Part shown: positions 38,401-46,800 of the stretch, one piece after another | Layout: every line of letters begins with the position of its first letter | Position numbering within the stretch: position 1 is the first letter of the stretch | Assembly (NCBI GenBank): GCA_049115695.1 | Contig: JAGDZR010000012.1 | Location: 310,001 to 374,000 of the forward strand | Length of the DNA stretch: 64,000 nucleotides | Source: JAGDZR01 sp049115695 | Lineage (GTDB): Bacteria; Bacteroidota; Bacteroidia; Cytophagales; Cyclobacteriaceae | Direction: 5' to 3' | Made by a program: the position numbers and the translations under genes | Notes under the pieces: generated by a model | Databases searched by the model: none | What the model was told of the DNA's origin: nothing | Seen by the model: only the letters and a program-made list of their open reading frames with translations

Positions 38401-41400
38401 CAGATTGGAACAAACGATGCAGATGAAGTAGAAGTTACTATTCCAGTATACGGTATTTCCAGAATCAAACCGACAATTTCTTTGACTCAAAATGAAGTTG
38501 AATTGACAGTGTATCCGAATGTCCTGTCGAGCACAGACATTACTATCGAAAATGAGGGTGAATACGATTTGCAATATCAAAGCAATGTTGGTCACATTGA
38601 TAATGAAGCAATGATTTTGGCTAGAAGTAAAATTGGTTTCTATGCAATTGATCGAGAAGGTTCGCAAGAAGCTGCACCTTCTCAACATGCGTCAAATGGG
38701 ATTGCTTCGCTCAATTTTGAAGGAGTGATTGACACACTTCAGAATATACCATCTAACGTATATGGTTCGGTAGTGGTAGATCAGTTCATGTACTATGTCA
38801 GACAAAACATCGACACCCTGTATAAATATGACTTATCTACTGAATCGGTTGTTGATCAGTACTTTCTTTCTGGTAATACTTATAGTTCCAATACTGATTT
38901 GGAATTTGATGGAGAAAATTTCTGGATCAGTGAATCAAATGGAAATTTATATGCATACAATGAGGCAATTGAATTTGTAGGATCTGTAAGCTCTCCGGTA
39001 CAAAGTTATCTTGCGTTTACAATCGTTGAAGGCAATATACTAGTAACAAGAATGTGGGATTCAGATGATTATTACCTGATGGATTTTGCTGGCCAAGTAT
39101 TGGATACGATTGAAAATCAATCGATATATAATTATGAGCTTTCGTATGCTGGAAATGACTTGATTTGGATCAGTGGATTTTCCGATCACTCTCTATTTGA
39201 TCTAACAAGTCAGGTTTCATATGATTACAGGATAGCGAGCATTTGGTCAAATTCCGGCGGTTATGGTCATTCCTATTATGACCAAAAGATCTACGCGGTA
39301 GATTATGATGAAGGATTTATATATGTGTTGGATGCGCATATAGATGGTCAGGATCAGGGGATTACACTTGATAATCAGTCTGGGGTAATAGCAGAAGGCG
39401 GAAGTGCAAATGTGAAGCTCAACGCAGAGATAGTTGGCGAACCAGGAGATACAATATCATTTGATATCGCATTTAGATCCAATGATCCAACAAATTCGTA
39501 TAGGGAAATGCCAGCGAAATTATTTATTGTTAATTCGCCACCTACGACATCTGGCCTGGAGAATCGATCAATAGAAGCTGGTGTATCTGTTGAAATTAAT
39601 TTGCATGATCATTTTTTGGATCTAAATGATTCTATTGAGCACTTTATAGTTGATAATATCAAGCCAGAAATTGCAAATGTATCAGTCATTGAAAATAGAT
39701 TGATTCTAAAAGCTTTAGAGGCTGGTAGTACATCTATTAGCCTGACAGGAATAGACCATTATCAGGATTCGGTATCTGCCAGTTTCGTTGTGAGCGTGTC
39801 TAATACCAATTCATTGATTCAAAATCAGCAATTTGATGAATTGACATTGAGCCCAAATGATCGTATTGGGTTGGTTCTGTCTGCTTATTTTGAGGATACT
39901 CTGAATCATGAAATTAACTACGGATTGCTTGAGTCTTCTTGTGATATAATGGAAGTAAGTATCGTTAGTGACACAATGTCTATCTACGCAATAGAAGAAG
40001 GTAATTGTGAATTGTATCTAAAGGTAAGCAATTTGCATGGTGATGAATTAGTCGATACTTTATTCTTAACAGTTTATGATAGCACTGCTAGTTTGGTTCT
40101 TAATGCAGATCTGCCTACAACAGAATTAAAGGTTGCTGATAGCATTGTCTACAATTTATCGGACTATTTCAGTGATATGGATGAGAACAAAATCTACTAT
40201 GAGATAGCAATAGGAGATGCCCAGGTGGCAGACTATGTACTAGCGGATAGCATGCTAACCATATATGGGAATCAAGTTGGACAGACTGTAATAAATGTAG
40301 TGGCAACCAATAATCTGAACGATACTGCAAGGACAAGTACCGCTATTTCAGTTACGAATTTACTGCCATATGTAGTGGAAGATCCCGCGAACATCACAAT
40401 GTATGAATTTGATACTTTATGGTATGGATTGACCAAGTACTTCGCTGATGAAAATGATGAAATTCAGTCATTTAAAGTAAATGTCGCAACAGGGTCGATT
40501 TCTTTAGAACTAGCTGGTGATTCAATATTAGTTATCTCACAAGAGATCGGGCAGGGAGAGATTAGTATTTCAGCATTTGATTCGTATGGAGACTCTGTAA
40601 TTGCCTCTGTAGATGTTGAAGTAATAAATAAATCGACCTTGGTTCAGGATAAGTCATTTAACGATTTGTCAATTAATGCTGGAGATCAATCGGTGATCGA
40701 CTTACTGGAATACTTCAGTGATAATGATGGAAATGTGATTAGCTTTGATGTATTAGCTGATACTGCCGTTGCTCAAATTAATGTGAATGGGGCTTCATAC
40801 ACTTTTAAGGGTCACGGAATAGGGGAGACGATTGTAACCGTTTACGCCTTCAATCAATATCAAGATACCTTATCAGCAAGCTTTAATCTAAAAGTAGATA
40901 ATCTATCACCAGAGCTTGTAAGAAAGATCGACACAAGGCTCATTAGTACTGGTGAGCCGGAGATGATCCTATTGTCATCCTACTTTATAGATGAGAATGA
41001 TGACATTGCTCTGTTTAAGGCTTCATCATCATATGATACTATTGTAGCGTCGATTGTTCGTTCAGATACCCTTATTCTGGAAGGTAAACACATAGGGACT
41101 TCTGTCTTGGAGGTTAAGGCATTTGACAATTATGGTGACTCTGTGTCTACTCTGTTTGCTGTAAATGTGCGCTATGGAGATGCAGTGATTATGACGGACA
41201 CTTTTTCGACACAACTCGTTGGTGTTGATGAAACAATTGAATTGAACCTTCAGGATCATTATGAAGACTTAAATAGTGATCCTATAATGTTTGATGTTGA
41301 GTTTGACGACTCACTTATTGGTGTGAGTATTGATAACAGCATAATCAAGATAACAGGAATTAGTGCTGGTGATGCTGAATTAAATGTAAATGCTTACAAT

Positions 41401-41724
41401 GGACATGGAGATTCTATCCAGAGTGTTGTGAACATTGTGGTAATGGGAGACGATGAATTGGGCGTTTATGATAATGTGAAAATTGTGATTATGCCTAATC
41501 CAACATCAGGGAGGGTCGTTATCGCCAATGATGCCAGTCCAATTCTGAGTATTGAATCTTATGATGCAACAGGGAAGAAGGTACCGATTAAAATGATTTC
41601 AAGTGATACAAACAAACATGAAATTGACTTAAGTGAGTTGAAATCGGGTGTTTACTATTTGATCATTACAACATCTGATAAAACCACTGCAAAACGAGTG
41701 ATTTTAAGAGGAAATGGACAATAA
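29416..41724 (+). CDS. Giant T9SS-secreted multidomain protein with M4 metalloprotease and S8 subtilase domains
   Basis: About 4102 residues from the ATG at 29416, which begins a signal peptide ending FLLAQ; the frame is open 24 codons further. Order: FTP-like propeptide (about 30-220); thermolysin-type M4 peptidase (about 230-540) with HEIAH at 363-367 and third ligand Glu387; ASH/choice-of-anchor-D Ig-like domain; then six cassettes, each a beta-sandwich split by an inserted domain and followed by an Ig-like domain. Inserts are three GATase-like Rossmann domains, an I9-like propeptide plus S8 subtilase (Asp1290, His1345, Ser1505 in GTSMATPH), a nidogen-like domain and a propeller-like domain. 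Seven cadherin-like repeats and a T9SS type A tail (IMPNPTSGRVVI) end it. It should be exported and attached or released at the surface. Both active sites look intact. Confidence 0.92.
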   Translation: MSLLTARYLSIGLFFILSTNFLLAQNSRAELKGEAANARVDKSTRLVLDKNQNPSFIEFENSVHINSENDLKAALRINRKFLDFKQGKITVDRMGFTHRQFDQYYQGLKVIGAEFYLHDKDNQTRTANGHYFDDVNVDVHPLISYDDAKSGAVNAIEELSQVKLEHKDYTVQGELSISRKGYDIDAAHHLVYQFEVYMESPVLRYLVEIDAHDGGVVNIFNMIHFNQVDGTGNTLYDGEVDLDLTQNGAIYEMIDGTRGDRIVTYDMHNGTSYGASTIVSESDAHFNEDPTAVSAHFGAGATYDYFFSQFGRNSYDDEGAEIRSYVHYSNNYFNAFWDGYRMTYGDGDGVTATALVSLDIVGHEIAHAVTEHSADLYYYNQSGALNESFSDIFGQSIEFSTFPATASWNLGDQIYLDGVSMIRSMSNPKSKGHPDTYFGEYWYTGPDDNGGVHWNSGVQNYWYYLLVEGGSGTNDKNYMYDVVGIGRNSAEQIAYRNLTVYLSSTSDYIDARVGAEQAAVDLFGEGSNEHLSVMEAWDAVGVPRPIPVLSIAQEINFGTSPIEFNKPVEVEIMNLGAGELQVYDINFSDDKFSVSDTSFTVDELSDKTLTFYFQPSSLGNMVGTATLYSNDDTVAIDLSGTGVLPPSISVSPSSISHVLDVGDDHSTNISVSNTNGESDLIVSYRVVHQESEGGASFEIEETQTIGAASADNALGSVSRPYAKGIKTSSSSSVSILFFTDGGPTVMRPVLESLDYDVTMYVGDFSSFIQELNSGSWDLALFEAYHNGYDLSQMIDYVASGGKLITSYWNYDTELEFLEVMDAQFETEITTPTVLHAWKPSHEVFNFPNKIPLPMNWVSDGILDNGDELSALIGGEAISGSVENFETDKATIIVGNNSKTLVNGIALTDYTDRDEDDNGIDDINELFENQLNYILYGGWIKLSSFNDTIPPGQSKTLGVTLDASGILGGVYEANIAFDSNDPDDTNILMPVDLTVNGVPDISVNTDSVDFGIALLGAAVEQQVSIRNIGTDLLEIDTIVVTNPVFELDTVYAELRPKTYLNVRITYLPSSAGSDLGSMYIVSNASNDTIILELNGLCKEPPIFDVINDSFQDTLNTSDSSSFVFQISNSGSSEVADLTFDISFESPSVTEIRSVSRPAMKSTPISGVSYHQNRVIVRRNQETSFSDMRSLRQSINAYVIKRFKLIDAELWSVSDVGVEEAVGILNAHPGITYAEPDYELNLIRQPDDESFDELWGMHNTGQSGGTPDADIDALEAWSKGKGSKNVIIGVIDTGIDPDHEDLNDNMWINEDEIPDNGVDDDNNGYVDDVYGWDFVNDDNDPFDDNGHGTHCAGTIAAEGNNGIGVVGVNWKASLMALKFLGSGGSGNTSDAIEALEYAILNGANLTSNSWGGGGYSAAMEEMIWAANDANQLFVAAAGNANNNNDASPYYPSSYPNDNLISVAASDHNDMKASFSSYGATSVDIAAPGVNIYSCQPNDGYASLNGTSMATPHVAGAAALAWSSAPFLSNMEIKEILLSTVDPVEAFEGITLSGGRLNLSNVMDQAISWVAVNKETGSIQGSDTESITLKFNATGLVAGLYQANMIISTNDIVTPVQTLAVELKVEGEPKMELSTDTLYFNAFTNYDTAEYITIGNIGTDTLTITQTSTDTSIFSVGSGLFELLPEEDTTLRVSLTADETGIATGHLIIHSSDTSNSVDSVFLSGMVLNPPLIGIDVDTLFKTLNSGDTSSGFITIDNTLGGSELFARFELTPKPNDTSFKAIDGADAGTLEYSDDQINHSTKPVTGYESVLVIQNYSSWGLDLHDMVETLFGLDADVIGGHELTGTDFSNYDLIITAGGQGTSYYNYISDNVSKFEEYVLQGGIVEYHLATQGAFVDVVGNVTVAYGDLEVENRIVHDHPITSGIEGLIQGFYANHTYLEDLPDHAEVLTITNNSEVPTTAKFRHGLGTVVVTGLTLEYLYRNDYNGGKILPNMMGYTLGLANKNWLSPNVFADTIPAGETREIGLTWNASGLSEGLYERNLVVSSNDPANEEMVIPASITVNHSSGIATDSLIGFSDILVTDSVTKTVQIHSIGSDTLEIQNVYIKNGLAEFKALILETELSPGETTELIVSFVPKEVNEFVDTVVILSNDPSDPLVYLPIYGRSGTLPSIEVSPTELNLELHTGEKETRTLTIDNSAGGTPLMWSASVDYLFQGPSSSSPTISNIPIKEVNKGEVDNRIGPAVVASSGGPDEYGYRWRDSKNGGLNFEWIDIAETGTDITGNMSDDNVSGPYPMGFNVPFYDGEYSEFYVSSNGFIRFEENNNSGCCSGQPLPSQDGINNILAWNWRDGYPFGNVYYENFDDKTVIQFEGYGLCCSEGNGTVNAEVVIYRSGFIRYNYRSFEGNYLNGSGSIGIENSDGTDGLQVAFNTSYLEDSLSVMFTQVPEWLSLVEQFGIVPAGESTDVEVTASADDMFGGNYDAGIVIKSNDTTNSEVLVPVSLVVTDAADISVSDSLVTFSNVSIGLTRQSRINVFNRGKLDLIVTSITSDNPLFTLDSSSLMLEYGESRDLVIKYAPTEVRYDTALITLITNDPDMPSVFITAIGNGLEPPEMVVSPLAFDESLETGEKVTRTLTVSNSGGANDLIVDFDKWVPKEPLFSGIKDVLVIRDYVANDTTIEDVLRHAFDVEPFVLRSSQIEDHDFSTYQMIIVVPKQSQSYYQEIGQQVSKFEAYVRTGGALLYYVQMYNATPVLVGGVTTTYAWNYNQEIIDDHFITDGFEGTMYGHYANTVFSNIPENNVEITSGTYTSQPTSISYQFGRGSVFATGVAVEEHYHNSPDRRWFLEKSLEYGLGLPTDHWVNILPGDTINGGDSKEYSLEISAEGLYAGDFTSEIRVRGNDPDNLVDTVLIALSVSGSPEVHVEDSLAFLGCYNNFTYEQFFTLTNEGTDTLWITSVDIEENRFTSEIAVGDYVLPGRTNSYSVEFSSSNTGEFLSDIQIGTNDADEVEVTIPVYGISRIKPTISLTQNEVELTVYPNVLSSTDITIENEGEYDLQYQSNVGHIDNEAMILARSKIGFYAIDREGSQEAAPSQHASNGIASLNFEGVIDTLQNIPSNVYGSVVVDQFMYYVRQNIDTLYKYDLSTESVVDQYFLSGNTYSSNTDLEFDGENFWISESNGNLYAYNEAIEFVGSVSSPVQSYLAFTIVEGNILVTRMWDSDDYYLMDFAGQVLDTIENQSIYNYELSYAGNDLIWISGFSDHSLFDLTSQVSYDYRIASIWSNSGGYGHSYYDQKIYAVDYDEGFIYVLDAHIDGQDQGITLDNQSGVIAEGGSANVKLNAEIVGEPGDTISFDIAFRSNDPTNSYREMPAKLFIVNSPPTTSGLENRSIEAGVSVEINLHDHFLDLNDSIEHFIVDNIKPEIANVSVIENRLILKALEAGSTSISLTGIDHYQDSVSASFVVSVSNTNSLIQNQQFDELTLSPNDRIGLVLSAYFEDTLNHEINYGLLESSCDIMEVSIVSDTMSIYAIEEGNCELYLKVSNLHGDELVDTLFLTVYDSTASLVLNADLPTTELKVADSIVYNLSDYFSDMDENKIYYEIAIGDAQVADYVLADSMLTIYGNQVGQTVINVVATNNLNDTARTSTAISVTNLLPYVVEDPANITMYEFDTLWYGLTKYFADENDEIQSFKVNVATGSISLELAGDSILVISQEIGQGEISISAFDSYGDSVIASVDVEVINKSTLVQDKSFNDLSINAGDQSVIDLLEYFSDNDGNVISFDVLADTAVAQINVNGASYTFKGHGIGETIVTVYAFNQYQDTLSASFNLKVDNLSPELVRKIDTRLISTGEPEMILLSSYFIDENDDIALFKASSSYDTIVASIVRSDTLILEGKHIGTSVLEVKAFDNYGDSVSTLFAVNVRYGDAVIMTDTFSTQLVGVDETIELNLQDHYEDLNSDPIMFDVEFDDSLIGVSIDNSIIKITGISAGDAELNVNAYNGHGDSIQSVVNIVVMGDDELGVYDNVKIVIMPNPTSGRVVIANDASPILSIESYDATGKKVPIKMISSDTNKHEIDLSELKSGVYYLIITTSDKTTAKRVILRGNGQ
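31354..39540 (+). repeat. Six protein-level cassettes with inserted domains inside the giant gene
   Basis: Each cassette has a first half with a TLxxxNxxG pattern, then the insert, then a return half that follows the pattern IPxGxxxxxxxxxxAxGLxxGxYxxxxxxxSNDP, and (except the last) an Ig-like domain ending in a short Pro-rich linker. Starts are near 31354, 32716, 34600, 35921, 37231 and 38471. Inserts: GATase-like (31612-32226), I9 plus S8 (32885-34100), GATase-like (34830-35430), nidogen-like (36070-36750), GATase-like (37390-37985), propeller-like (38600-39340). Limits are approximate. Confidence 0.75.
39541..41455 (+). repeat. Seven cadherin-like tandem repeats of about 90 residues
   Basis: Repeats share a core of a Leu/Ser-rich strand, then YFxDxxxxxxxFxV, a DSxLxIxG-like strand and GxxxIxVxAxNxxGDSxxxSFxVxV. 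Examples are LSDYFSDMDENKIYYEI, LLEYFSDNDGNVISFDV and LQDHYEDLNSDPIMFDV. They probably form a calcium-stabilised stalk between the cassettes and the C-terminal sorting domain. Confidence 0.8.
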
Positions 41725-41843
41725 AGGTCGCATTTTAGCAATCTTGTGATAAGCAATCAGTACTTGCTCACAGATTGGACTTTTTAATGTTGCGATTGGT
41801 AAATTATCAGTAATTTCTAAAAAGATACGGCGTGTAGCAATGT

Positions 41844-41922
41844 TCAATTTGAACAAATGGTCATGCCTTATATTTCATATTGGGGTGTAACGGAATACAG
41901 GATCACTGGTGTAACAGATTAG
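41844..41922 (+). pseudogene. 3' fragment of the 28472-29008 membrane-protein gene
   Basis: Bases 41844-41922 repeat the end of the membrane-protein gene exactly, including its TAG stop, but everything upstream is missing and replaced by unrelated sequence. It is an untranslatable duplicate end and marks the right breakpoint of the duplication. Confidence 0.88.
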
Positions 41923-41933
41923 CTTCGGTTAAG

Positions 41934-42097
41934 TTAGCGGTTGATATTGTACATACGAACACCGTAAATAGGCTCCAATATTTCCTTTTGTTCCAGATAA
42001 TGACGATGCATCGTTTCTTCGTTGGTGTGCTTGATATGGCGAGCTTTGTCACCTAATATCGCTATCATGGATGTAAGTATTTCGTAGATTTTTAAAG
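41934..42097 (-). pseudogene. Tyrosine recombinase (integrase) 3' fragment, right copy
   Basis: On the minus strand an open frame gives SMIAILGDKARHIK followed by HTNEETMHRHYLEQKE and ILEPIYGVRMYNINR, then stop at 41934. HTNEETMHRHY fits the C-terminal box of Bacteroidota integrases, where the Tyr in HRHY would be the nucleophile. The box II LRKT seen in the left copy is changed here (LKIYE), and homology ends near 42097. It overlaps a 66-codon open frame that I do not regard as a gene. The two fragments together outline one ancestral recombinase gene convergent with the membrane-protein gene. Confidence 0.6.
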
Positions 42098-42154
42098 ATA
42101 TAATGTGAAGGGTAAAAGCTTCAAATGCTATCAATTAAGTGTGCAGTAAACACA

Positions 42155-42595
42155 TTACTCATCCAGTTTCATTAACTCAATATTCCTGAATTCTACCGGA
42201 TGACCTTCGGCCTGAAGTGCAATATAGCCTTCACTGATTATCCGTGAATGACCCTTTTTCATGAGTTCCAAAGCGAATTTATCAGTATCATCATACTGGG
42301 GCTCGGAATACGTCATGACCATCTGGTCATTGATCTTGTGGATGATTTTTTTACTTCCGTGTACTTCAATTTCCATCTTCACCCAGCTGGTGTCACTTAT
42401 GGCCGGGTAGGTTGAATTCGTACAGTGTTGAGTAATCAGGCTGTCATTTCTTGAAATATGAGTGCCGGCCGTGCATACATTACCTGTAAAACGTGCAGTT
42501 TCACTATCTCCCCCAAGGATCTGCGCTTCTACCGCAACCAGTAATTTTTGGTCAAGAGGCAATTTACGTCTATTTAAACTCCCGGTACTATGCAA
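42155..42595 (-). pseudogene. Truncated DUF1080 (3-keto-sugar hydrolase family) gene
   Basis: About 146 codons match only the C-terminal two thirds of DUF1080 concanavalin-like proteins: EAQILGGDSETARF, the TQHCTNSTYP loop, WVKMEIEVHG, and the family-typical end EGYIALQAEGHPVEFRNIEL. The signal peptide and first strands (usually LFDGKSLDGW-like) are absent, and the frame opens only with a TTG. Family members act on 3-keto-glycosides or bind glycans. It lies between the right duplication scar and a sugar operon, so truncation by the same rearrangement is likely. It is probably non-functional. Confidence 0.7.
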
Positions 42596-42685
42596 AACTT
42601 CAAGATATGGTAGTCCTTTCTAAATGACCTTTGTCAGTGTATTCGTTTAAATAGAGATCTATTTTTAATGTCTGATTAACGAAAC

Positions 42686-43459
42686 ATGAAATCTGTACTT
42701 TTTATCCTGATTTTCGCTATTGCAGGGATGGTAGTAGCTCAACAAGATCAATCGCTATATCGAAAACAACACCTGACGCCACATAAGTGGTCTTACGATG
42801 GAATGTATGGTCCTGAGCATTGGAAGGAACTTGATGAAGAGTTTCGGACGTGCGATGGGATTTTACAATCACCAATCAACATTGCGCCTGATCAGTGTCC
42901 CGAGGTACACATTGATTTGACATTTCACTATAGGCCCTTTCTTGTAGACTTAGTCAATAATGGATATACGTTGATCGAACGAGTGGTTGAATTAAAAGCC
43001 CTGACATTTAATCACACAGATTATACGTTACTTCAATTTCATTTTCATACACCATCAGAACATCAGGTTGATGGGGAAGGGTACCCGATGGAAATACATT
43101 TTGTCCATCAGAGCTCTAAGGGTAAATATGCAGTGCTAGCAGTATTTATGGAAGAAGGAGATAAGCAAAATGCCTTTTTAGCTCATTTTATGAATGCTTT
43201 GCCAACTCACGTTATGGAAGAAATTCGTACAACCGAGCAGGCAGATGTTATGGAAACAATGCCGGCAGACCCATCTTCATTTTATTTTTATGATGGGTCA
43301 CTGACTACTCCGCCATGTACCGAAGGAGTTAACTGGATCATTTTAAAGGAACCAGTTATGGCAACTTCAGAACAGATTGAAGCGATTCATTGCATCATTG
43401 AAAATGATAATCGGCCCATTCAGGATCTGAATGATCGCGTGGTGTTTTGGAGTCATTGA
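42686..43459 (+). CDS. Periplasmic alpha-class carbonic anhydrase
   Basis: 257 residues with a signal peptide (about 1-18, AGMVVA-Q). The alpha-CA domain shows QSPINI (about 59), the zinc ligands in LQFHFHTPSEHQ (two His, about 118-120) and EIHFVH (third His, about 137), and the substrate-pocket motif DGSLTTPPCTEGVNW (about 209-223). It interconverts CO2 and bicarbonate in the periplasm. Length and active-site residues are standard. It stands alone, with about 400 bases before the next operon. Confidence 0.94.
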   Translation: MKSVLFILIFAIAGMVVAQQDQSLYRKQHLTPHKWSYDGMYGPEHWKELDEEFRTCDGILQSPINIAPDQCPEVHIDLTFHYRPFLVDLVNNGYTLIERVVELKALTFNHTDYTLLQFHFHTPSEHQVDGEGYPMEIHFVHQSSKGKYAVLAVFMEEGDKQNAFLAHFMNALPTHVMEEIRTTEQADVMETMPADPSSFYFYDGSLTTPPCTEGVNWIILKEPVMATSEQIEAIHCIIENDNRPIQDLNDRVVFWSH

Positions 43460-43863
43460 AATAGCATGCAAGAAGCAAAAAGCATGAGCAACTTAAATTG
43501 AGATCATAAGTTTCGCGGGATATTTTATTTGTAATCCTTTTATCAATATTCTGGATATTCGATACGGAATTTGTGAAGAATTGTGTCCTGCCAGAACCAA
43601 ATGAAATGACATTTCATCTTTCACATCATCAGGTATGGTGTTAGTGAAATTCGACCTGTGTCTAACCTTCAATGATTATTCAAACTGCAGCGACATTCAC
43701 TAATCGGCATACTGTATTATTTGTGACCGCCCATCCAAGTAGATTTATATAATTGTAAATTTTACACTTATATTTATAAGTGTTGATTATAAAACCTTAG
43801 GCTTTGTCTCAGTTTTCTTGATTGATCAAACTTTATTTGAATCTTAACCTTAAAGACCGTAAA
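43460..43863. other. Intergenic region before the sugar operon
   Basis: About 400 bases without a convincing gene. The main structure is the palindrome at 43764-43783 described separately. No exact TAnnTTTG box was found close to the start at 43864. Confidence 0.5.
43764..43783. promoter_or_regulatory. Perfect 9+2+9 palindrome, candidate operator of the sugar operon
   Basis: ACACTTATA-TT-TATAAGTGT is a perfect inverted repeat about 80 bases upstream of the first gene of the operon. It lacks a GC-rich stem and T-tail, so it is not a terminator. It is suited to binding a dimeric repressor such as a LacI or GntR type. Function is inferred from symmetry and position only. Confidence 0.45.
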
Positions 43864-46800
43864 ATGAAAAATTATCTAATAGCTCTCTTCGCTTTCATTT
43901 TGATTGGATGTTCGATAGATAATACCGGGTCAAAGAAATCTGAACCTCGTCGAATTGAAATCCTGTTTTTAGGTCATGATAGTGAGCACCATAATTCTGC
44001 AAAGTTCATGCCGATGCTAGGTGCGGCATTATCACAAGAAGGATTCAATTTTACTTACACGGATGATCCTGCGTCGCTCAACGCTAAAAACCTGGCTAGA
44101 TATGATGCCTTAATGCTGTATGCCAATCACGATTCTATTACAACTGCTCAGGAGACCGCCCTTCTTAATTTTGTGAAAGAAGGGAATGGATTCATTCCAG
44201 TACATAGTGCAAGTTTCTGCTTTAGAAATTCGGATGCCTTTGTCAACCTGGTTGGCGCTCAATTTAAGAGTCACAAAACGGACACTTTCACTACCGAAAT
44301 TATCAATGCGTCGCATCCTGCAGTTCAAGGAGTAGAGGAATTTGAAACCTGGGACGAAACCTATGTTCATCACTTGCACGCAGATGACAGGACCATTTTA
44401 ATGGAGCGGGTTGAAGGTGATCAACGTGAACCCTGGACCTGGGTTAAGGAGCATGGAAAGGGAAGAATCTTTTATACTGCTTATGGTCATGATGAGCGCA
44501 CATGGGACAATCCGGGATTTCATTCATTAATGAAACAAGGTATTATTTGGGCAGTTGGAGATCAGATGAAATCACAATGGGAGACATATAGAAAAGAAAT
44601 TCCTGAGCTGACCTATAAGGACATGGATAATATCCCCAATTATGAACAAAGAGATCCGGCCCCAAAATACCAGAATCCGTTATCCCCGGAAGAGTCTAAA
44701 AAACTGATACAGGTTCCTCAGGGCTTTGAATTGGAGCTTTTTGCTTCTGAACCAGATGTGATCAATCCCATTTCGATGGAATGGGATGAAAAAGGTCGTT
44801 TATGGGTATTGGAGACAGTTGATTATCCCAATACTGTTCGGAATGAAGAAGGAATTGGGGATGATCGATTGAAAATATGTGAGGATACTGATGGTGATGG
44901 CAAGGCAGACAAGTTTACGGTATTTGCGGATAATCTTAATATTCCAACAAGTTTCTCTTTTGCCAATGGGGGCGTCATTATTTCACAAGCACCAGTATTT
45001 CTTTTCCTGAAAGATACAGATGGTGATGATAAAGCTGATGTAAGGCAAGTTTTGATAGATGGCTGGGGTACTAACGATACACATGCAGGTCCTTCGAATT
45101 TAACCTACGGAATAGACAATCAGATATGGGGTGTATTAGGTTATTCTGGTTTTGAAGGAACAATTGCCGGCAAGACATTTGATTTTAGTCAGGGAATCTA
45201 TCGTTTTCCTCCTGATGTTTCTGATTTTGAATACCTAACCTCGACTAGTAACAACACATGGGGCCTTGGGTTTACAGAGGAAAATGATGTGTTTGCTTCC
45301 ACCGCTAATAATACGCATAGTGTTTTCCTGGCTATCCCGGATAAATACCTGGATGGAGTGAGGGGCGTTCGCTCAGTGGGTAATACGAAAATTGATGGAC
45401 ATTATGCCATGCATCCGATCACGGATAAAGTGAGACAAGTAGATGTGTTTGGTGGATTTACGGCCGCAGCTGGGCATCATTTTTATACAGCTCGTCAGTA
45501 TCCAGATAATTATTGGAACAAAGCTGCATTTGTTTGCGAACCAACCGGTCACCTTGTCCATGTTGCCCAAATTGATAAAGATGGGTCAGGCTACAGTGAA
45601 TCTGATGGTTGGAATTTGTTTGCCAGTGCCGATGAATGGGTTTCACCTGTAGAGGCAAAGGTCGGACCTGATGGAGTAGTTTGGGTGCTGGATTGGTACA
45701 ATTTCATCGTTCAACACAATCCTACTCCGTCTGCTGAGCGGGGTGGTTATGATGCGGAAAATGGAGATGGAAATGCATACGAAAATCCGTTAAGAGATAA
45801 ACAACATGGACGAATTTGGCGTGTGGTTTATACCGGAAATGAGGTTCCTGATGTCGAGCCATTGGACAAAGACGATAACGATGAATTAGTTGCTGCCCTT
45901 GGTAGTGACAACATGTTTTGGCGAATGACTGCTCAAAGACTACTTGTTGAGAACGGTAATGATGAGGTAATGTCAGATTTATATGAACTCGTGGCAGGCG
46001 AGAATAAATTGGCTGGACTTCATGCACTTTGGACCATACATGGTCTTGGTGGTCTAAACGCTGGAAATGCCGATGCTCAAAATGTGGTAAACAATGCGTT
46101 ACAATCAAAATTTTCGGTAATAAGAAAAACCGCTATTGAAGTGCTTCCTGATGCACCCTGGGTTTACGAGCTCATATTAAAAGCAGGTGTATTGCAGGAT
46201 AATGATCCCGCTGTTCGGCTAAAAGCATTATTAGCAATCACAGAGGCAACACCATCTCAGGAAATAGGACAAATACTTTATGCGCTAAGTAAGGATGAAA
46301 TGGTTTCAACCGATGCATGGCTATCACGTGCCGTTCATGTTGCAGCGGCCACACATCGAGATGGATTTATGGAGGCATATACTAATGAGAATGAGGATTT
46401 CGAGGAGGTATTAGCAAAGATGAAATCTGCATCAGATGAGATGGCTCGACCTGGCTATGACGATTCATCCTGGGATGAAATGGAAGTCCCTGGATTGATA
46501 CCTGATGATATGGATGGTGTGGTTTGGTTCAGAAAGACCATCGACTATCCTGCTGAATACATGGATGAGGAGGGAAGACTTTATCTACATGCCATTGACG
46601 ACTCAGATATTACCTGGCTCAATGGAATCAAAATTGGCTCGATGCAGGACAGCCGTGATATTCGTCGATATTATCGGGTCACCAATGAAAGTCTTAAACC
46701 AGGGAAAAATGTAATCGCGGTAAAACTAACAGATCGCGGAGGTCCAGGTGGTTTTCTTGGCAATTATATGTTCCTTGGGACAAGTGAAGGAAGAGTGCCA

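Larger units (their letters stand above)
41844..42097. repeat. Right copy of the segmental duplication flanking the giant gene
   Basis: Contains the same 83-base and 33-base blocks as 28930-29045, here separated by 103 bases (41927-42029) that complete the recombinase 3' end. The right copy begins inside the membrane-protein gene and keeps only its last 25 codons plus stop (41844-41922). The 119 bases between the giant gene and this repeat contain no recognisable gene. Confidence 0.93.

Noticed and set aside
41934..42134. 66-codon minus-strand open frame taken as a gene
   Set aside because: Only the C-terminal part matches integrases and the 5' part is unrelated sequence beyond the duplication edge, so it is a fragment, not a gene.
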